In this document: in pieces, positions 58,461 to 64,000 of the stretch
Position numbering within the stretch: position 1 is the stretch's first letter
Layout of the letters: every line of letters begins with the position of its first letter
Position numbers and translations under genes: made by a program
NCBI RefSeq assembly: GCF_963675165.1
Contig: NC_087377.1
Span: 15,620,198 to 15,684,197, forward strand
Direction of reading: 5' to 3'
DNA: 64,000 nucleotides
From: Halichondria panicea
Taxonomy: Eukaryota; Porifera; Demospongiae; Suberitida; Halichondriidae
The notes under the pieces: model-generated
The model's database searches: none
What the model saw: only the letters and a program-made list of their open reading frames with translations
Told to the model about the DNA's origin: nothing

Positions 58461-59397
58461 GGACACACACACACACACACACATGCATATCTACCTATAT
58501 GGTACATGTATATATGGCGGGTATAATCTTCGAGTGCTAATAATTATGTTTTGTCAATGTGCATTTCATAAATTGCACCAACCCGCGAAAATATCAACCG
58601 CAAAAAGTGCCTGTTCATTATAGAGTCTACCCTTGAAAAATAATTACCCGCCAAAATTATAACATACACTGTACATAGTCTCGCAAGCCAGAGGTTATAA
58701 TATACCAGGGTCTCCAAGGGTCCGCGAGATTACACTGTACACGCGCAATAACTATCACTCCAAAAGCTGAGAGGTATCATAGATACTATCTATGGAGGTA
58801 TATACGTAAAGATCAACAGGCCTGGTCTCGAGGCAAGGCATGGCCCGGCCACAGCTCAGCTCAGGGTATAAGTTATTTTACTTACGTCATCCCTTACCAC
58901 AGAACACACACAATTCATGTGCTCTCAAATCATGCATTATATCACTAAGTAGAGTAGCAACACTCGGTGAACAAGTTTTGCTACGGACTCTTCTGAAAAG
59001 GCAGCAATGGTAAGCAAAACTAGGCATAACTCGAGAACGAAGCTTTATTTTGCAAATCCACAAATACCAAGCCAAGAAAACATGACTAGCAGCCTATAGA
59101 AACTCTTACTTGCACTTCATTGATCCTTGAGTAGCTGAAACAGTCTACACACACACAGACACACAGACACACTACCGTATACCTCACTTGCGCATGCGCA
59201 CCGAAGCATAATAACTAAACACCATGACATTTACTACAAAGTGAACATTGAGCTGTTATTGAGTAAATAAATGAGTAAATAAATGAGTATAGATCTAGAT
59301 ATATATCTACTAGGTGAACACAAAACGTAAGTGATAGCCCAGAAACTTAGAACAATCTGTTTAACATATTGAGCATTTCCACTGTTCACGGATGTCA
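58461..59397. other. Non-coding stretch with MITE scraps
   Basis: A GGCGGGTATAATCTTCGAG fold-back piece at 58515-58665 and a GTCTCGCAAG-ended scrap at 58679-58735. No gene supported. Confidence 0.4.
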
Positions 59398-59418
59398 TGC
59401 ATGTTGGTCAATCCTCAC

Positions 59419-60200
59419 GCAATTAATGTGGAACCAACGTGGACAGTAATCACATCCCACCCAATTCTCCTCGTCTCCTGCCTGCTGGCACTGCTGACAA
59501 ATGTTTGTGTCGATCTTTTTGTTGATCTTTTTGTTCATGCGTCTGCGTTTCACCACAGGGGTGGTACTGTGTCTCCCCTTCATCCGTTTGCTGCGCTTCA
59601 ACACAGGAGTATATTGTCTTCAGTGCAAAGTGTAAGAGCACGCTTTAGTTGTTTTGTCACGGCTTCACCACTGCTCGCTGGATCTCTGTTCGTACCACTG
59701 TCTGATGGAGGGGTCTCTACAGCTACCACAGGAGGAGTTGTACTGCTGTTTGATGGAGGGATCTCTACCACGTGAGGAGTGTCTGATGATGGAGGGGTCT
59801 CTACCAAAGGAGGAGTTGTACTGCTGTTTGATGGAGGGGTCTCTACAACATGAGGAGTGTCTGATGATGGAGGGGTCTCTCTTTCCACACTGGTTTCCTT
59901 TGGAGGAGTCTGACTCTCCCCGCCCCAAAGGCCACTGGAGTCCTTGTCAACTTCCTCTATAGCTGAACACACCTCTTCTCCATGTATAGCTATAAAAAGG
60001 ACACAAAATTGTATGATTATAATTATGTGCATGCTGCATATACTATCTATTAAAGGTATGCCCTGATAAATTATAATTTTAGCATGAATATTGATGAATG
60101 TTATAATTATTATAATTACATATACCTGCTTCCAACTTTTCGAGAAAAGACTCGTCAAAGGTGGACTGGTAGATCTGCGAGCACTTCTTTTGCTTAGCAT
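59419..60200 (-). pseudogene. PHD-tail gene C, remnant
   Basis: Starts MLSKRSARRSTSPPLTSLFS at 60200, with an intron from about 60125 to 59990. Then an acidic start and Pro-rich repeats (VETPPSSDTPHVVETPPSNS, about 2.5 units) lead to GEAVTKQLKRAL. The next part, LKRSKRMKGRHSTTPVVKRR, and a PHD finger (CQQC, CDYC, FHINC) lie one base out of frame. The finger ends at a GTGAGG donor-like site and the rest was not found. Same end-of-protein design as genes A and B but no NTPase part: a truncated relative or a separate short protein. Confidence 0.5.
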
Positions 60201-60350
60201 GCATGGATGCTAGCTAGATGGCATCGTGGTCCTGTCAGTTGTTTTGTTTAGGAACCATTGGGGATTGACAGTGTTCAAAGGGAAGTTGGCAATTCTCTTC
60301 TGAAAGTCTTGCACAGTGATTGAGATCTGTTTGTCACTAAATGCAGCACA
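60201..60350. other. Short spacer
   Basis: No gene seen between the start of PHD-tail gene C and the minisatellite. Confidence 0.3.
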
Positions 60351-60835
60351 GAGCTCCCGTACAATTACTTCACTACTCGACTACTTCACTACCTCACTCA
60401 CTACTTCACTACTTCACTACCCAACTACTTCACTACCCAACTACCTAGCTACTGCACTATCCAACTACTTCACTACCCAACTACCTAGCTACTGCACTAC
60501 CCAACTACTTCACTACTTCACTATATATACCCAACTACTTCACTACCCAACTATCCGACTACTTCACTACCCAACTACTTGACTACTTCACTACCCAACT
60601 ACTTGACTACCCAACTACCCAACTACTTGACTAACCCGACTACTTGACTACCCAACTACTTGACTACCCAACTACTTTACTACCCATGCAACTACCTAGC
60701 TACTGCACTACTTCACTATACCTAACTACTCGACTACTTGACTACCCAACTACCTATAGCTACTCCACTACCCAACTATATAGCTACTCGACTATACCAA
60801 CTGAACTACCTGGCTACTACCCAAATAAGTCTTAA
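60351..60835. repeat. CTACTTCACTACCCAA minisatellite
   Basis: Irregular array of CAACTACTTCACTACC, CTACTTGACTACC and CTACCTAGCTACTGCA words over 485 bp. The resulting Tyr/Thr/Leu-rich frame is not a gene. Confidence 0.85.
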
Positions 60836-61077
60836 ATGCTCAAACTACTCAGTTGGCTATATACAATACATAGACACTCAGCATATACATATATACGTGA
60901 CTGCCCATCCTAGATATATACTTTTTTTTACATGTGACCACAACTAGAGTCTACTCAGTTCTTTCCTCATTCACTGAAAATCGGCTGTCTTTGTTGACTA
61001 CAACATTACTGGCTACCAATGGTAGTCAAAAGCTTGTCATTTAACAATCGTGCCATATCTATGGTAATCGACTGCTT

Positions 61078-61418
61078 GCGCATGCGCTAACCATTATAGC
61101 TGGCATTGAGAAGAACCTTCATCAAGAACAAGGTACGTGTGTATAATGTGTAGTTATGCAGTGCAATGAGTCCACTGTGTACTATTGAATGTACAGTACA
61201 AAGAATGGGAACCTAGTATGCTCACTAGTCTGTATGTACATGCACTTGTATACAAGGTATGCTTCAATGTATGCAGTTTAGGTGTGTACAGGGAAACGTG
61301 TGTCAATTGAGAACACTAGCTCACAATATTTGTACATGACATTGTACAGTACGTGTACCAGACCCTTCATCACACTACCAGTTTGAATGTGTCCATGTGT
61401 TGTTTATCCTGGCTACAG
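61078..61418 (+). repeat. Duplicated first-exon segment (copy 2)
   Basis: Nearly identical to 5343-5685, including CATCAAGAACAAG before GTACGTG and the intron end GGCTACAG. Confidence 0.7.
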
Positions 61419-61498
61419 AACACTGACTCAGGACGAGGAGGACTTTAATAAGTTCCTGGAGAGTGCCAAAGCTCAGCAGCTCTCACTCTCCACAAAAG
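61419..61498 (+). pseudogene. Exon-like fragment
   Basis: After the ACAG acceptor reads TLTQDEEDFNKFLESAKAQQ and ends before GTATCA. In the matching place at 5686 the sequence has diverged. Charged coil-like peptide, parent gene unknown; could be the next exon of gene X. Confidence 0.4.
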
Positions 61499-61660
61499 GT
61501 ATCACTTTTAACTGACTCTTACGATCATTCTAGTATTCATAATGTAAGTACGTACATATTCCGTAGTCTTGCAAGCAGACTCCTAGAGGGAACGTCTGGT
61601 AACTATTGCAGCAATTCCATAGCACTGAGGAATGTAGTCACGTGCAAGATATTTGTTAAT

Positions 61661-62046
61661 TACCGTATATGCTTGATCAGGAGCCGCGGCTACTAAATGT
61701 TTCATTTTGCTGGAAGAGGAGGCTACAATTCAAGAGAGGCCACTGTTCAAGAGCGGCGTTTATTAGCTCCAGATAATTTAGTTTGTCATCTAAAGTTGTT
61801 TTCACCTGCATAAACTTGAACTCTGCCATGAGAAAGTCTTTGTGAAGCACTAACAAGCTGCTACTTGTAGCTACGTACATGTAGCTAGCTGCTAGTAATA
61901 ATTTTTTGGCCCACGTGCAGAAATGCTAGTTCACTGAGGCTACTATTTGAGAGCGGCTACTAAATGTTTCATTTTGCTAGCAAGGGAGGCTACTATTTGA
62001 GTGCGGCCTTTATACAAGAGCGGCCTCTGATCGAGCATATACGGTA
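61661..62046. mobile_element. MITE with TACCGTATATGC ends
   Basis: Starts TACCGTATATGCTTGATCAG and ends with its inverted form. The same element is embedded in both arms of the inverted-repeat element (32800-33190 and about 37600-37990). Confidence 0.7.
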
Positions 62047-63010
62047 ACATGGAATTTAATAGCATATTAAATGGAGGCCGCAATGACGTCACTCATCTCA
62101 ACGCATGTGCACTAAAGTTGAAGCCTCGTGGCAGTCTCAGAACTATTAGCAGTCACTTTGTGAGCATATCAGACGTCCATCATTCATTCCCCTCCTCATT
62201 CCCACCCCTTGTACTTATAATTATGCTTAGTTCTTTTAGTTCATTCCCCTCCTCATTCCCACCCCTTGTACTTATAATTATGCTTAGTTCTTTTAGTTCT
62301 TTTTGTATCTCCAGTGTCGGTCAGTTTGCACCCTGTCCGGCACTGTGACAAGAGCATATCATGTGCATGGGCACCAGATTGAGTAATAGGTTACTGTGGT
62401 AAAATACCATTTTAAAGAAAATAAGATCTGGCTAAAATATAACCCCCGAAAGGCTGAGGGGTTAATCCCCTAGGCGGGGATGCCCATTCAGATGAACAAT
62501 GCTCTTGAACCCCAACCAATATCATTATGCTATTGGTTTGCATATAATATTATTAGCAAGTAATTCTGCATAACGATATACTCGTAGAATTATACCCGAT
62601 ACTGCGACACAAGTTGTTAACAAATTCACATGTAGACAAATATTTTCATATGCAGCTAGCTAGCTCTTGCTTGGTCTGAGCTCCTTGTAACCAAGTTCCC
62701 TCGCAACCAGGTATAGTTCAACACTAAAATTAGCCTTTGCTAGAGTAATAATCCTTCTTTTCACGTTCATTTTATGCTATAATAGGAAAATATACGGGGT
62801 GTTACCCGCCCACTATGACGTGGACAAATCTGATTGGCACTGCAAACATTCTGGCAGTGGTCCACGGAATTGCTGCAATAGTTACCAGACGTTCCCTCCC
62901 TCCCACGTCTACTCGCGAGACTACATATTCCGTACCAGTACATGTGTTGTGTGTGGTGTCCCTTTTGCCTACTTAATCTTGTCACTCTATAGGGGTTTTA
63001 TGTTATAGTT
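62047..63010. other. Non-coding stretch with repeats
   Basis: Two copies of a 62-bp direct repeat (TTCATTCCCCTCCTCATTCC) at about 62183-62300. Inverted relation between 62850-62930 and 61562-61620 (CAGACGTTCCCTC), which may be the two ends of one larger element. No gene supported. Confidence 0.4.
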
Positions 63011-63109
63011 AGAACATGGGCATGAGGTATCTATGTGTTATAGTGTCCCAAAACTTTAGCCCGAGGGATGAGGGACACTATAACCATAGATACCGAATGC
63101 ACATGTTCT
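63011..63109. repeat. Long palindrome
   Basis: Arms of about 39 bp around AGGTATCTATGTGTTATAGTG, with a short loop. Confidence 0.7.
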
Positions 63110-63829
63110 AACTGATTTAGATCCCAAAACCTATTGGCTACTAGAAATGCACTAGCTTAGCAACAGTCAACCTATATAAACAGCCTTCCTAGCAACTGCA
63201 TCATTATTTTTTTGAAAACTAATATCTGAAGAGTTGGCATCTCTGTGTCTCTACTAAATCTGTGGTCTCTATTCAAGTCAACCCTGTTCCTCCATCTCAG
63301 TTTGATGGACAAAATTATAGTCCTATATATAGCTCCACCCACAAAAAGGAAACATCCAGCTGCAAACAAGCCCAGCACACTTCCCAAGAAACGAGCGGCT
63401 CTCACAAAGCGAAAGGAAGACACCTATAAGCTATAATTTGCAGCAAACAAGCGGCTCCTATACTACTCTTAAACAAAGCGAAAGGAACTTTAGGAAGAAG
63501 CCAAAGCTGGAATCCCAGCACTTCCATACATCCAGCTCCTCCCCCATGCAGCCTTGCAGCAAAAAAGCACAGCACAATGCCCAAAAAACGAGCGTCTCCT
63601 ACTGCTTTCGAACAAAGCCAAAAAAAGAAACTAGAGCTTCTCTCTTTCATTCTAGTTCTGTTATTATATTACTAGACAAAGCATCTAGCTAGCTACAATA
63701 ATTTTTATGTTATTACATGTGTATCTTCTTGTAAATCACAATACAATGTACAATATTGTAGTTTGTAGCCCAGAGCAATCTGTAGTACCGGTACTATAGC
63801 TCATAGTTCCCTGCTAAATACACTCAAGT
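63110..63829. other. Lys-rich degenerate repeats, no firm gene
   Basis: Plus-strand frames at 63245-63436 and 63438-63692 are rich in Lys and contain three related blocks (CAAACAAGCCCAGCAC, GCAAACAAGCGGCTCC, AAAAAAGCACAGCAC). Internal stops and frame changes argue against one gene. Confidence 0.3.
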
Positions 63830-64000
63830 GGGATCTAAAAATTATAGAGTACAGCTACTGTTTTACTGTTTCACTGGAAGTATTATAATTATATAGTGCA
63901 ATAAAGTACGTGTCTATGATTCTACTAAAACTCTTTTCTCAAAAGTTTCAGCCTATAGTCTAGTTTTATTTTATTACTCACGTTACTTGCTTAGCCAGAT
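63830..64000. repeat. Start of another repeat unit
   Basis: Matches 22041-22205 and 28970-29120 (TACTAAAACTC, CAAAAGTTTCAGCCTATAG, TTAGCCAGAT), the 3' side of gene Y before gene X and a kelch gene. Suggests the array continues past the window. Confidence 0.7.

Noticed and set aside
60316-60582. Frame rich in YFTTSL
   Set aside because: Translation of the CTACTTCACTACC minisatellite.

Overview
The window looks like nuclear DNA of a metazoan. Coding regions are split by GT-AG introns, several only 42-48 bp long. They carry animal domain sets: Death domains, kelch propellers, a USF-like bHLH factor, and NUP210 and ABCF3 fragments. The rest is AT-rich and full of fold-back elements. A demosponge of the Amphimedon type is my best guess from this style of genome; it is an inference, not shown by the sequence.

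Left part (1-31.5 kb): an array of duplicated minus-strand genes. Two intact genes (6522-10372 and 13645-16432) have five exons each and encode Death domain - protein kinase - short coil - six-repeat kelch propeller. A third intact gene (22993-26267) joins the same coil and kelch module to a different kinase and a long coiled coil. Two copies are broken: one at 1-996 has a stop in the Death domain, and one at 29920-31428 has lost its kinase. Between them lie plus-strand exon remnants (called gene X and gene Y here), one USF-like bHLH gene (1347-4125), and a stretch of exon scraps from unrelated genes (kinase, NUP210, ABCF3). The kelch copies are nearly identical except at two recurring positions per blade on the presumed ligand-binding face.

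Middle (31517-40177): an inverted-repeat element with 1.7 kb arms. It carries a nine-exon, frame-consistent gene for a ParB-like domain fused to a beta-class DNA methyltransferase fold. Each arm holds five exact copies and one variant of a 14-bp palindrome, and the last exon of the gene lies in one arm and is duplicated in the other. The left end of the element meets kelch copy 5; the right end meets an unrelated ORF. A piggyBac-like element sits in the right arm with a matching empty site in the left arm.

Right part (40-60 kb): two decayed paralogous plus-strand genes (P-loop NTPase followed by a basic, repeat-bearing linker and a PHD finger), a decayed minus-strand gene resembling CxC cysteine-cluster/KDZ-type transposases, and a third PHD-tail remnant. 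MITEs, hairpins and two minisatellites fill the remaining space. The last 170 bp match the start of the left-hand repeat unit, so the array probably continues to the right.

I saw no rRNA, tRNA or CRISPR array.
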